DNA of 64,000 nucleotides from Parapristionchus giblindavisi (taxonomy: Eukaryota > Nematoda > Chromadorea > Rhabditida > Diplogasteridae), in the NCBI GenBank assembly GCA_943737045.1, contig CALSFV010000278.1, positions 489,255-553,254 of the forward strand. The letters run 5' to 3'. The stretch's first letter is position 1, and each line of letters begins with the position of its first letter. Under the pieces are notes generated by a model that had not been told where the DNA came from, did no database searches, and saw nothing but the letters and a program-made list of their open reading frames with translations. A program made the translations under genes and the position numbers. Of the stretch, positions 1 to 12,000 are shown one piece after another.

Positions 1-181
1 AAGAGAAGATTGCTATTGCTCATCTACTCAAGAATTTCATAATCAATAAGAGTGAACATACGGTAGATCAATCACCATTATTGATTGGTCTTATCAATGT
101 TGTTTACAGAATCCAATGATCATGACGGGACCAATGACTGTTTCTCCTGAGAGGATTATGGTAAGAATGGAAAGAAGATGA
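1..181 (+). CDS. Cytochrome P450, C-terminal fragment (5' end outside the window)
   Basis: Two exons can be read: about 3-62 and 110-181, joined in phase 0 across a 47-bp GT..AG intron and ending in TGA at 179-181. The 43 residues read EKIAIAHLLKNF, then a short linker, then GPMTVSPERIMVRMER. This looks like the last part of a microsomal P450: the helix after the haem-binding cysteine, then the beta strands ending in a basic 'V.M.RR' tail. The haem-cysteine motif itself would lie upstream of the window. P450s are membrane-anchored monooxygenases of the endoplasmic reticulum acting on lipids or xenobiotics. The subfamily (CYP3/CYP4-like) cannot be decided from this stub. The call rests on tail similarity only. 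Confidence 0.55.
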
Positions 182-878
182 AGGAGATTATAATGTCACT
201 ATGCTATTCTATCTGTGTATACAATATTGATTCATTCATCATAAATGATCTTCATTCAATTGTTACGTTGAGTCTTCTACACGAATTAATTATTCAACGC
301 AACTTTAGTACTTGGTCATATCATTTTCTATTCACATTCTATTATATTCTCTCCATTTTATTCAAGTCTCTATTCCCATTTTTTGATATCTTTCTATAGT
401 TTCTCTTGTTCATTTATGAATGCAATCGATATTCAGCATTCTTACGTTATATTCTTTAACCATTGAAATGCTTGATTATGTGGTGTTGAAAAAACACGAA
501 CATAAAATAAAAGAGACGATAGAGTATCTAAGGAGAGTTATCTCTGATTTTCTTTCTCTTTTTTTATTTTTGAAAAGAACATTACACACAAAAAAGACTT
601 GACAAAATATGTTCAAAATTGAAGATTCGTTAATTCTTTTCCATTTAATGTAAACAATATTGGTTCTTAGATCATTAAATCTGTAATACAAACATTCATA
701 CAACTTATTTCATTCATTCACATTTTCTGAATTTACTCGTCCAACCCCCCTCTCATTGTAGACATTCACTTTCAAATCTAAGTAATAAGTTACTTCAATT
801 CGTCCACTATTCTTATTTCAATTATGCTCATATAATTCAATTCGATTTGATAGATAAATAATTCCATCATTTTCCACA
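182..878. other. Intergenic region, AT-rich; promoter side of the GTPase gene
   Basis: About 700 bp without a convincing gene. Short open frames on both strands here are low-complexity and have no recognisable domain. The stretch holds the 3' flank of the P450 and the likely promoter of the downstream GTPase gene. I see no clear promoter motif. Confidence 0.5.
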
Positions 879-3800
879 ATGGGCAATCATTTGAGTGAGG
901 AGAAGCAGCATAATACGAATATAACTATCAAGGTAATCAATTATTTGTATTCTTTTGATATCGAAGATATTCTTCAGAGATATTCCTTTCAAAGAAGTCA
1001 TTCAGTTCCGTTTGATGAGGAAGAGGTTTTATTCATTCATTCTCTATCATTAATATAGTATAGATTGGTTTTAGTCTTCTCATCCTTCTTCATCTTCTTT
1101 TTCATCAATCCGACATAATTCTCTAGTGAGTATGAATCCTTATAAGATATAGAAGGAGGAGTTATCCCTTATCCTCCTCCTTCTCCTTCTTGATATCTTA
1201 TCCTTCTTCCTCTTTTCCTTCATATGTTATCATTTGGTATCTGTGTACATCAAATATTACAAAGTACAATGAATTCTATTGTAGATTCTGCAGAGGTTTG
1301 AGGTTTTTTTCATAACTATTTCATTTATCAATCTTCTCTAATAGAATTTCATCTCAAGCTCTTAAAAGTTATTTCCGTTCTTTTCCCCTTATATTGCCTA
1401 CTTTTTCATGCGTCGATAGTTACGGAATTACTATAAGAATTTATTCTCATAAATATTTTATTAATATTGTTAATTAAAGTAATTAATCGTCTTTCAGATA
1501 ACTCCAGAGGAAGAGGAACCAATCGATGATAGATTCACATCGAAATTGAAAGATATTGAGAGTGAAACGAAGAATAGTAGAGACCATGGAATGAACACTT
1601 TGGGATTGGTAAGGACTTATTAGACTTAAGACTTATGACTTAGGACTTTTTACTTAGTGAGCGTTACATCACTCAATGGTCTCTTCATTGCGCACACTAT
1701 TTTTCTGTTCTCTAACAACGAGAGAGCATTGCGCGTCGAAGAGACCATTGAGTGAGGTTACGCTTCCTTTAAGGACTTATGAGTCATACTTATAGGAAAA
1801 AGTGCATGTTGGATTCGTTGGCTTCACTGGAAGTGGAAAGACCTGTCTTATCCGATCAATTCTTGGTTGTCCAATTAAGAATGGAAGAGCACTAAGGGGT
1901 TTGTTATTTATACAAACAAATTGGCACTTCTTTCGATAACAAGACGTATCCATTTCGCGATTTTTTTACATAAACGACATAATTTCTGCTCAAATCCAAG
2001 TAATTAACATTTTGACGGTTTGATCTTGTTTTAAAAAATCGAACGTTCAAAAGTCGTAATAGAAAAGAAAAATTGAAGAGAATCTAAAAAGTGGAGGTTA
2101 CTTTTCATTTCCTCTCTCAACATTTGAACTATAACATGAGAAGAACGTTCTAAACGTTGTAATTTAGATGAATATGTTGCAGAGAAGAGAGGACAGTTCA
2201 AGAAGAGTCGTTCTGTTCATTTCTCTGAATGGTTATACTACAATATAGTTTGATCTTTGATCTTTGATATTTGATCTTTGATTTCAGTGCTAACTCTCAA
2301 TTGATTCCTTATTACTTTCGTCGATTGAATTCAATAGTTCTATGGGAGATTTCATATCCATTTGATATTATTCATAATGTGGGAGAACAAGAAAGACAAT
2401 TGGAAAGAAGAGAAGAACGACTCAAACAATTCTTTGTGTACGAATATTTCATTTATTCATAGGGAAAATCATCTAACTCTGGTCACACTTTCTTAGTATG
2501 GAGTACCTTTAGTACTTCAAATTATCTTTGGTTGCTGACTCACAAATTAAAATAATTCAGTGATCATCATCTCAATAAGTTTTGTCTACTCTTTCTTTGT
2601 ATAGATGAAGACGAGCCCAGAGAAGAGGTTTATTTACTTTAATAATTGATTAAATTATTAAAAGTTGTATTTATAGGATCTGGCTTTCGCTCGTGCAGGT
2701 CGTCTTCATGGAACAGAAATAATCTTCCTTCGAACTAAGAGTGATCTAAGAATAAAAGGAGCTGATAATGAAGAAGAGAGACAAGCACTACTTCATAGAG
2801 GTATTTAATGAGGTGTAATGTTCATAGTAAAGAAAATAAACGAAAAGTGCAAAAGAGTATGCAAAACGAGGAGCATTAGTATTTCGTCTCTTCTTTTCGC
2901 AGTTTTTGAAAGCAGCATTAAAGAATACTAAATTTTTTTAAACTCTTAAATGTGGGCAAAAATGAAAAAGTCGAGTCATTCGTGAGAGTTTCTGATTAAC
3001 ATTTGGCTTCATAATAAGTATCTTATCATAACTTTCCCTCTATAATCTCTTCTTCTTCTCAGAACGAATAATCTTCGAGTCTAAATTATCCGCAATAGCT
3101 TCTGATTTGGCTGATCTCAAGTATTTCTTCGTCTCATCAAAGGTTCCCTTATCCAATCATATTATCATCTAATCAATTATGATTAAGACCATTCCTAATC
3201 TGATTGCTGAATCCAAAGATGAAAGTATTATTGCCTTTAGACAAATGGAATTGATACCGAATAAGGGAAGAGCTACACAGATTGAGGTTGATGATTTTTT
3301 TATTTTACTCTATTAGGATGTTATTTGAAAGCAGTATTTAAAAAGGAAAGTATGTCAAATGCTCATATTATTATGATAACTATCACTCACTCTTTTTTTT
3401 GGTTTTATTATGGATACAGTTAGATTTGTTAGCTGGTAAAACGATACCAAATATTTGGAACGAGCGCCGTTCAATGTATTGACTTCAAATTACTAGTGTT
3501 GTTTAGTCGAATGTATTCTGCGAATATTTTAGGTCGAATAAAATTTAGCTTTTTAGTCGACCGGTCGTTTTAGTCTCGACTAAAAATGACATTTTATTCG
3601 AGACTAAAATTTAGTCTCGACTAAATTTGCATTTAGTCGAGACTAAAAGTGTTCAAAATGCGATATAATTAACAATTAGGGAAAACTCTTCCATTACAAA
3701 GAAGAGAAGAAGCGGACCACTCAGCACCAAAAACTAATGGAAAATGAATGTCTATTCTCGAATATATTCGAAACTATTATTCGAGACTAAATGCAAACTT

Positions 3801-4141
3801 AGTCGCGAATATTAGTCTATTTGCCCATTCAGTCGAGACTAAAATGAAAAAAATATTTTCGAATGATTTTTAGTTTGGACTAAAAATGCAAATTTAGTCG
3901 AGACTAAATTTTATTCCATCTAACAACACTACAAATTACATCTATATAATAACTCTTGATTCATCTAGTAATATTTCAGATGGAAGGACGTCGTCATACA
4001 ATGGGTGAACGTCTAATTGATATGGATGAAGAAGTATCATTATCAGAAGGATCATCTCCAAGAGGATCATATTCCATTCTTGAAGAAGAAGAACTTATGA
4101 GATTTATTGTACAAAAGATTGATGAATTCAATGAAGAATGA
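879..4141 (+). CDS. IRG-like P-loop GTPase with N-myristoylation signal
   Basis: The start codon at 879 gives MGNHLSEE, a standard N-myristoylation context (MGNxxS). Readable exons are about 879-932, 1498-1608, 1795 to about 1900, about 2181-2234, 2286 to about 2433, small exons near 2495-2630, 2678 to about 2802, 3061-3142, about 3198-3287 and 3980-4141. Their phases join cleanly. Motifs in order: G1/P-loop GFTGSGKT (near residue 65); a hydrophobic strand VLWEISYP where DxxG (G3) is expected; a strand VIIISI; FLRTKSDL (G4, TKxD); FVSSK (possible G5). An acidic, Ser-rich tail ends in IVQKIDEFNEE. The spacing and the F.RTK.D form resemble immunity-related (IRG) and related dynamin-like GTPases, which act on membranes in cell-autonomous defence in vertebrates. 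The canonical DxxG is not visible, so catalysis may be altered. The join around 2430-2630 is the least certain part. A nematode function is unknown. Confidence 0.6.
1660..1766. repeat. Intronic hairpin element (about 107 bp)
   Basis: Inside the second GTPase intron, ACTCAATGGTCTCTTC on the left is repeated as GAAGAGACCATTGAGT on the right, and the outer ends (AGCGTTAC / GTTACGCT) also pair. The loop holds ACGAGAGAGCATTGCG. It looks like a short palindromic MITE. I did not find flanking target duplications. Confidence 0.6.
3494..3931. mobile_element. hAT-type MITE with 8-bp target-site duplication
   Basis: The 438-bp element lies in the last intron of the GTPase gene. It starts TAGTGTTGTT and ends AACAACACTA. 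It is flanked on both sides by the identical 8-mer CAAATTAC (3486-3493 and 3932-3939). Eight-bp duplications with TAG/CAG-type ends are characteristic of hAT transposons. The interior is a cluster of palindromic TTTAGTCGAGACTAAA units and holds no transposase, so it is non-autonomous. Confidence 0.75.
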
Positions 4142-4835
4142 TTCATTCTATTGATCATTTTATTCCATTTCATTGTTCTTTCACTATTTCCATTATGATA
4201 AACAGACTGTGTCTGTCGATTTGATGTAGATATTATAACTTGACCGAAATCAATGCATAAAGTGTTTTGTTGACGAAAATAAAAAGAATTCATGAAATTT
4301 CGCATGTACATATTATAATTTCTTGAATGATTTACTCATTCGAGATTTTTTAGAGAGAAAAAAACTTTTGCTGTTTGAAATTTTCACTAATATTATCTCG
4401 TGAAATATGAATTATAAGCAATAAAGAGGAATTTAAATGAAATTATAATAAATATTATTGCAAAGTGCTAATTAAGTCACGCAAAATGCAAATAGGCTAT
4501 GATTTCACTGGAATTAGCTGAAAGTTCATTCATTTTTACTCTTTCTATTTTTTTGTAAACGTTTGTAAAAAAATCATTATCATGAAAGATAAGAGTAACT
4601 CATGTTAATATAAAGATTAATTGCGGTATTTAATTCTCTATTCGAACTTGAATAATAGAGCTACCGAACGGATACTGTAGAAATCGTTGTAGGAATCCGT
4701 TAACCGTGAATGGTTACTGTAGGATATCGTGATATGGACAACAATGTCTAGATAAAGCTTACGGTAGATATCGTGGTAGGAGATCCACCATAATCATGAA
4801 TATAAAGGGTCAAGTTAAGAAAAGCACATTGACAA
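4142..4835. other. Intergenic, AT-rich
   Basis: This is the 3' flank of the GTPase gene, followed by unique AT-rich DNA. Several copies of the short motif TACTGTAG/TACGGTAG occur around 4670-4780. I see no gene here. Confidence 0.5.
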
Positions 4836-5073
4836 CGCACTCACGGCAAATTCTCTTAGATATAGGTTGTCTAACTGTTCATCTATAGATAAAGGTTAGC
4901 TTATTCCAAACTCTCTCAAAAAGACACGTTGGATAATACGCTCTCTCTCTCGAGATAGTAACGGGGACTGGAGTAAGCTAACTAAGTTATCTCACATATG
5001 AGACAACGTTTCTCTAATTGTCGTATCTTAGATAACCTATGTCTCAAATATGAGACAGTTTGCCGTCAGTGCG
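4836..5073. mobile_element. Short TIR element (MITE, 238 bp)
   Basis: The left end CGCACTCACGGCAAA (4836-4850) pairs with the right end TTTGCCGTCAGTGCG (5059-5073), with one mismatch. The interior keeps further inverted similarity: a GATAACCTATGTCTC-type stretch near the right faces TAGGTTGTCTAAC near the left. There is no coding capacity. The family was not recognised. Confidence 0.55.
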
Positions 5074-5289
5074 GAACAGGGACAAGGAACATAGAGAAAA
5101 TAGAGAGAAAAAAGAAATCTAATTTTAACTGATGAAAATTTGAATGCAAATAAGGAAGCATATGCTTACTTTGTCTCTCATACTTGTAAAGTAAGAATAA
5201 TCATAATACAAATCGATAATTATTGATTGATTCCATAATTGCTGATTGATTCGATACTCATTGATTGATTGGGTGAATATTGATTGATT

Positions 5290-6556
5290 TCTATGTTTAC
5301 TGTTTTTTTGTAGCAGGGAGTACAACGACTACTAGCGCAATTCAATGAAATATAGAATACATACTCAACCCATTGATGGTATTTTTTAAAAGTTGCATTT
5401 CTGTAATCATCGTGCCTAAAAATCCAAAGACTGCCTTTGATGCTCATCCAAAAAGAATCGATACAAAGGTAGGGAATATCATTATTTATTAATATTACTG
5501 ATCTCAATTTGATTATATCATCATCTATGTGATCCAGTTAATATTAAAGTGAAAATTAAACAAGAAAGGTGAAATTTTATCACTATTTCAACTCTTGTTG
5601 TTTCTGATGCAAAGGTATCAAATATTAAAGATCAAAGATTAATTTTAGGATACTCGTGAAAATGAATTATCATTGGCCTAGCTGGTCAAATCGTGGAGTA
5701 CTGATGTCACAACTTGTACGAAACTTGTTACAAAATTGAAGAAGGACAACTGACAAGTGAAGAAGAAGTCCTACAGCAGCTATTATTCGAACTTTTCGTG
5801 TTTATCACGCATTACCGTAATTTGTTTAATATGACGGAATAAAGCAAACTTACAAAATTCGAAAAAATTGTCACCGATTCACATGGCCATCGGACAGAAG
5901 TCAATCATATTTAGTCCTTTTATGTTGTTTTGTGGGAAGAGTTATAGCATTACACACGTTATTCCAGAATCTCGTTGACGATGGTGACAATCTTCTAGAG
6001 GAGGAGATCGGTCTTGATAACGAGATCAAGATTCTACCTGTACAATGGCAAATTACGATACATTCAATGAATTCACCATTTTTTAACCTTCTTTACATTT
6101 GACAAATTCACTGCAATAAGACACATGTGAATGTTGAACAATTCCTCTGAGTCATCATGATTGTTGAAGATCGTACTTATGATCGGTCTAATGAGATCAA
6201 TCGATTGAACACTCTAGTTAATGGAATCATTTTCTTAGATTTTTCATTTTCATCTTATCGATTCCGATCATGTTTTATTTTCTCTATGAAATCGTTTATG
6301 ATTTAATCTTTGTCAGTTGATTTCATCTATTGTTCTGATAGGAGATTTAATATATCGAACTCTATGTGTGGACATTCTAATCATCGAAATATTACAAGAT
6401 CTACAATCAATGATTAACTCTCACTGTAACAACAATAGTTATCATTTAATCTATGGACTTTATATGTTATTCCTCTATGATATATCCATCTTATTCTTCC
6501 TTCTTTTCCATTCTTACTCCTACTCCTCTATCTCACAAAATGTCCTTTTGCATTGA
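5290..6556 (+). pseudogene. Degenerate coding relic, family uncertain
   Basis: Several exon-like stretches are interrupted by stops. One reads VIIVPKNPKTAFDAHPKRI near 5400-5470, another LTSEEEVLQQLLFELF near 5750-5800, another VDDGDNLLEEEIGLDN followed by EIKILPVQW near 5970-6050, and a further open stretch covers 6317-6556. The LPVQW segment and the later 'RTLCVDILI' segment weakly recall DDHD/PA-PLA1 phospholipases, and the FDA..KR segment weakly recalls Hsp70. Neither match is good enough to name it. No continuous exon chain could be built. It could also be a rapidly evolving gene that I failed to splice. Confidence 0.25.
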
Positions 6557-6966
6557 GGGAATCCCGAGGGATGACAAAACTTAGATGGAGATGAGTAAAG
6601 GGGGGAGAGGGAGAGGGAGAGGGGAGAGGGAGAGGGAGAGAGGAAGGATAAAGGAAGAGGGAGAGGGATGAACCACAATTCATACAAGTGTCATATACTC
6701 TTCTTTTGCTTGCTTCGCTTTTCATCTTTTGTTCATGGTTATGGTAGTTTACTGATTGTTCAATTTTGATGATTCTTTAAAAAAAGACTGAAATTTGATA
6801 TTGTAGATAAGTATATGAAATGAAGAGTGAGGAACATAGTTATTCGTCTCTCCATCATATTCTATTTGAATGTACTTCATCTTACTTCACTTACTAATCA
6901 CAGGAAGAAGAAACATTCCGTGTCCATTAGCATTAGGTCCCTCCAATTGGTAGAGACTGAGTGAGA

Positions 6967-7386
6967 GAGAGAGGGAGAGGGAGAGGGAGAGGGAGAGGGA
7001 GAGGGACAGGGAGAGAGAGAGGGAGAGTGAGAAGAAGAGGGAGAGGGAGAGTGAGAAGAAGAGGGAGAGGGAGAGGGAGAGGGAGAGGGAGAGGGAGAGG
7101 GAGAGGGAGAGGGAGAGGGAGAGGGAGAGGGAGAGGGAGAGGGAGAGGGAGAGGGAGAGGGAGAGGGAGAGGGAGAGGGAGAGGGAGAGGGAGAGGGAGA
7201 GGGAGAGGGAGAGGGAGAGGGAGAGGGAGAGGGAGAGGGAGAGGGAGAGGAGAGGGAGAGGGAGAGGGAGAGGGAGAGGGAGAGGGAGAGGGAGAGGGAG
7301 AGGAGAGGGAGAGGGAGAGGGAGAGGGAGAGGGAGAGGGAGAGGGAGAGATAGAGGGAGAGATAGAGGGAGAGGGAGAGGGAGAGA
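6967..7386 (+). repeat. Longest (GAGGGA)n array, about 420 bp
   Basis: This is a nearly perfect hexamer array with purines on the + strand, about 70 units. It has a few interruptions (GTGAGAAGAAGAG near 7025-7065, single deletions near 7250 and 7305, and ATAGAGG variants near the right end). Every window of four units has four GGG runs spaced by AGA, the canonical G-quadruplex pattern. Confidence 0.9.
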
Positions 7387-7634
7387 TACATAGTACTTCT
7401 ACTTAATACCTCATTCGTACTTACTCTACATCTGGATTTATCTTTTTTTTTAAATATTTGATATCGATTTGTTTGTGATGAATACAGTATCTTTTATAAG
7501 TACTGATTATGGGAGATTGATTAGTTGAAATCACTGGCTATTTTATAGCTATCGATAAACCCTGTCACCTTCCCCAAGTCCTTTCTATCATTATTATAAT
7601 TATTTCTCATATCGCTCCTATATTTGCTGTCGCA

Positions 7635-7672
7635 ACTGTCACGGGTATATAAAATAAATAAATAAATAAATT
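7635..7672 (+). repeat. Possible non-LTR retrotransposon 3' tail
   Basis: CTGTCACGGGTATATAAAAT runs into an (AAAT)n tract. A near-identical junction (CCTGTCACGGGTGTATCAAAT plus the same tetranucleotide) occurs near 32000-32037. A shared short sequence ending in a simple tetranucleotide repeat is typical of LINE/SINE 3' ends. The element body is not recognisable. Confidence 0.4.
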
Positions 7673-8474
7673 TAAAAACATCTCATATGATCTCGTATGA
7701 AATATTTCTTCTTCTTAATTTTATGATGTTCACTATAAGTTCCAATAAGGGCTGGTTTAATGTTTTGTATTTTTATGATATTGAAAAAATCACAAAAAAA
7801 AATATATCAAATTTCTTTTTTTTTTAGAGATTTTGATTAAGACAATCGATGATATTCGTCATACTGTATAGAGTAATTTAAACTGCGATGTTGTTAATTT
7901 AGTAACTATCGGACTATTTTAATCTAGAATTTCATTTTATTATTATACTTATAATTCGAATCTTTCTATCGCGGGTTTCGTTTGTCAGAATAGAAAGTTC
8001 ATGGGTTTCTGTGTCGTTGTTCGTATTTGAATGTATATTACATGCTACTTTGGTCGTGTTGAAGTTCTATATCGCTAAATACGCTTTTATTAGCTATTCA
8101 CTTGTTCAAATGAAGAGAAAAATATTTTTATGTTTATAATTTTGTGTCAAAAACGCTTCGTGTTTCAGTCTTGGTTCCAATCCCTCTGGGTTCATTCTCA
8201 GTTCATTTTCAGTATCATTTTGTCATTCTCATAATATATTCATATGATTACAGTAGTCACTCTTGAAGTATGTATATATCCATTCCGTGAGTGTTTCATA
8301 CATGCATCCCCTCCTCCTCCTCCTCTCCCTGTCCCCTCTCCTCTCCCTCTCTCCCCCTCCACCCCCTCCTCCCCACCACCTCCTCCTCCATCTCCTACTC
8401 TGATAGTGCGTGTCATCCCATCTTCTATGCATTTCTGAGTCTACAGATTCCTCCTCTTCTTCTTATTCCGATAC

Positions 8475-8521
8475 TCTTCTTCTTCTTCTTCTTCTTCTTC
8501 TTCTTCTTCTTCTTCTTCTTT
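8475..8521. repeat. (CTT)n / (GAA)n microsatellite
   Basis: About fifteen uninterrupted CTT units on + (GAA on -). The poly-Glu or poly-Phe reading frames over it are artefacts of the repeat. Confidence 0.9.
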
Positions 8522-8597
8522 AGGATTTAGCTTGAATCCCGAAATTTCTTGGTCCTTTGAACTTTCAATATTTTTCAAAATAACATTTCTTATATTG

Positions 8598-9031
8598 TTA
8601 ATTGGGAACTTCTTTGATTTCTGGCCCACCCCCCTCGTTCACCCCCCCCCCCCTCCCCATTTCGATCTTTTCGATCGAATGGAGGGGTCGTCCTCCTCAC
8701 AGGGAGGACGATGTCCACGGGGGCGAAATGCTCCCCGAGCTCTCCTCAAGATGGGAGAGCTCTGGACTGAACCGGAGAAAAGGAATCGAATGCTTTTATT
8801 GGGGAATGGGGGTGATATGAAAATGAAATTGGATTAGGATGAGAGAGTATGGGAAAAGAGGAGGCAAAACTCTCATTTCATCATTCTATCAATCATGATG
8901 CGGTTGGTTTTACCACAACCGAAAAAAGGGTAGGTTACTACGCGAAATGGCTAATGATTTGTGAGGAATGAGAAATGACTAGAATTAATCTATATTATGA
9001 TCTGGGCCAGAAATCAAAGAAGTGCCGTTAA
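8598..9031. mobile_element. TIR element bounded by TTAA (434 bp)
   Basis: The left end, TTAA followed by ACTTCTTTGATTTCTGGCCC (8598-8627), is repeated inverted at the right as GGGCCAGAAATCAAAGAAGT followed by GCCGTTAA (9003-9031). Both outer edges are TTAA, the target preferred by piggyBac-type transposases. The interior has a poly-C tract and small hairpins (for example GCGGTTGGT..ACCACAACCG near 8900) and no transposase, so it is a non-autonomous element. Confidence 0.6.
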
Positions 9032-12000
9032 TTGTATATCCGTATATCCTTAGATTAATCGATATGATTACAATCGTCCTCTATACAGTTCCAATCACTT
9101 CATTAACTTTCTTTCTTATTCATATTACACTTCTATCTCTTCATTCAATCATTCAACTATATCAACACTTCTATCCATCTCTTTTCTTTTCTCATTCATT
9201 TCATATTTATCCATCATCTCCTACACTCCATGTACTGTACAATTATATACCTGCTCATTAGCGACGCCTACAGTAATCTTCATTTTATAGATGGATACAG
9301 TAATTCTCAGATATTAGGGGGCAGGGTACGAGACAGCCATTCCGTTGTTCGTCCTTCACTTAATATTATTAGATCGTGCAATTAGATATTTTTCACTAAA
9401 ATTCGATAATTAAATTCACGTTCTCCTTCACTATATTTTGTTTTGTTCTGAGTAGAAATATAAGTTGTTACTGTAACTCTATTTGTTCTAATGACGATGT
9501 ACCTGAGATGAGAGAGGGAGAGAGAAGTAAAGTTAAAGGGAGAGGGAGAGACATCTACCTTGTGTATGAGTAGAATACATTAAGTAGTCAATAGGATGGA
9601 ATAGTCCATTATTCGTTCGTTTCAATCCTCTTCTTTCTTCTTCCTTCATCTTCTTCTATTCAAAGTATCCATGGTTTCATTGCTTCTGTCAAATTGTCTT
9701 CACTTCATCCAATACAATCACATCCATATATACATCTTCTATTATACATTCATCTACCGTATACCTCATTTCCCTTCGAGACCATCCAATCCTATCGTAT
9801 TCATTCATTTACCGTATATCTTATTGAATTCCTGTCGAGGTCTACAGTATCCTCTATGTTCATACGATACGGTATTCCTTTCGGGACCATATATCAATGG
9901 TTGTTCTCGCTTGAATGATTGTATACGAGTACAGGTGGTAGATACTATAATAGTATCCTTAGATGTCTGTCTTCTTCTCTCCCTCTCCTTATTCTCTCTC
10001 CCTCTCCCTCTCCCTCTCCCTCTCCCCTCTCCCTCTCCCTCTCCTTATTCTCTCTCCCTCTCCCTCTCCCTCTCCCTCTCCCTCTCCCTCTCCCTCTCCC
10101 TCTCTACTTCTCCATGTCAGTCAGTTGTAAGTAGTATACAGACCAGATGTTCTTTATTCATTCTCTATATGTCGTCATCACCTTTCTTCTTCTTCTTCTT
10201 CTTCTTCTCAACGATCCCTTCTCTATCTATCTCTATATACACTTTCATTCTCTACTGTACTTGCATCATGATTGCCCTACCAAAAGAGACAGTCACTCTC
10301 TCTCCCTCTCCCTCTCTCTGAATAAATAGATGGATAGAGGGAGAGGGAGAGGGAGAGAGTCCCTAGAGGGAGATTCCATAGAGTGACCAAACAAAAAAAG
10401 AAGAAGTCGATGTTGGTAGACTATTTGAATGATATTGTATGAGGATCGAATGTATATGAATAGAGTAGACAATCAATGGATTATGAAGGAGAATCAAGGA
10501 TTCAAGAGATTGAACTATAAGAGTATTGTAATGATATGTTTCTATCACATTCCTGCTGTGGATCATGAAAGGGCGCATATTCTCATCATTTTGAAAGTCA
10601 GAACGCAAAATCCGTTCACAACAGGATACTTTTGTAAGATTTATAAACGAACAACAAAATTTAGGATGATTTCTACTCCAGAATTTTATTTGCATATTTT
10701 TAAAAGTTTTTTTTTTATTTTTGCGGCTCGGAATAAACGTCATACCGCACAGCCCTGGTGATAGGCCCTATAAATCGATGGAATCTTCGTCCTTCCATCC
10801 ATCGTGAACAGATCTTCGAAGTACATATTCCATTAGTAATTAATCGATATTAATGAAATGAGAATGAAAGTAATTGAATGATAAGATGAATGGACTGATT
10901 CATATCCTCCATTCAATTCATTTGAATGTTCTCTCATCATATCAACTCGTTTCATCATTAATGACAATTGTTGACGTATTAAGGAACAGTGGAACTTCAT
11001 ACGAGAGAATGTAGAGGGAGAGGGAGAGGGAGAGAGGAAGGGGAGAGGGAGAGGGAGGAAGGGTAGAAGGAGAGGGAGAGGGAGAGAAAGTTGAGATTAG
11101 ACAAGTTCTATATCCTTTTGTGAAGAACGACAACGTAGGATTGGCCATCGTCCATTTACTTAGATTAATATCTCAGTCGTTGTATCGAGAGAGAGGGAGA
11201 GGGAGAGAGAGAGGGAGGAAGGGAGAGGGAGAGGGGATAGGTACAAGTAAAAGGAATAAGGATGGGTCTATATAGGTAGTGGGGCCTTGACATACTTTCT
11301 CACGCTCTTTTAGTACTATAGAAAGAGATTTGCAATGAAAGAATGTAATGAATTGAATGAGAGACATCGCACTTACTCTAAATGTTACCTCCTTACCTAT
11401 ACCTTATATCTCATCTGCATACATAGTTGTGGATACTATATCTCTGGGGTGTACTGTATCGTTAAGGATACTGTATCAATGGGTGTACTGTATAAGAAGG
11501 TAGAATAAACGGTAAATATAATATAATATAATAGAATGTGTTGTTGAAGTGTATCGAATGTTTCAATCTAATCTCTACTTCTTCTTCCCTTTACCGTTAG
11601 CTCACTTTTCTCTGGAATTGAATGGACTAAGAGAGTATTCAGGTTTACCTACCTAGAACTATGGAGAGGGAGAGGGAGAAGGAGAGGAAGAAGCAGAGGG
11701 AGAGGGAGAGGGAGAGGGAGAGGATTGGCTAATGAAGTCTTTATCTGGTTAGCACTTACTATGTATTTTGTATAGAGTCCCTCTCTATTCTACTTTTGAT
11801 CTAAGATGAAGTGAAAAGAGTAAACGAAAGAGTGGACTAAGGGGGGAATTGTACTCTATCTATCCCCCCCCCCCCCCTCTACCCGTAACTAGTACCGATT
11901 GTACACGAGAATACAGTGCAACTATCTCTCCCTCTACCTCTCCCTCTCCCTCTCTCTCTCTTCCTCTCTCCCTCTCCTTCTTAGCTTCTGTTGTTAATGA

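Larger units (their letters stand above)
7391..8597. other. AT-rich intergenic DNA with a possible LINE-type tail and microsatellites
   Basis: The region contains CTGTCACGGGTATATAAA followed by (AAAT)n near 7635-7672, a C-rich tract near 8308-8400 and a CTT array near 8475-8521. I see no gene. Confidence 0.5.

Noticed and set aside
6933..7391. Long open frames encoding (Leu-Pro)n, (Gly-Arg)n or (Glu-Gly)n, 130-150 codons
   Set aside because: They are translations of the GAGGGA hexamer, open in several frames on both strands because the unit contains no stop. The same applies to all similar frames between 6600 and 26700 and near 61600-62400.
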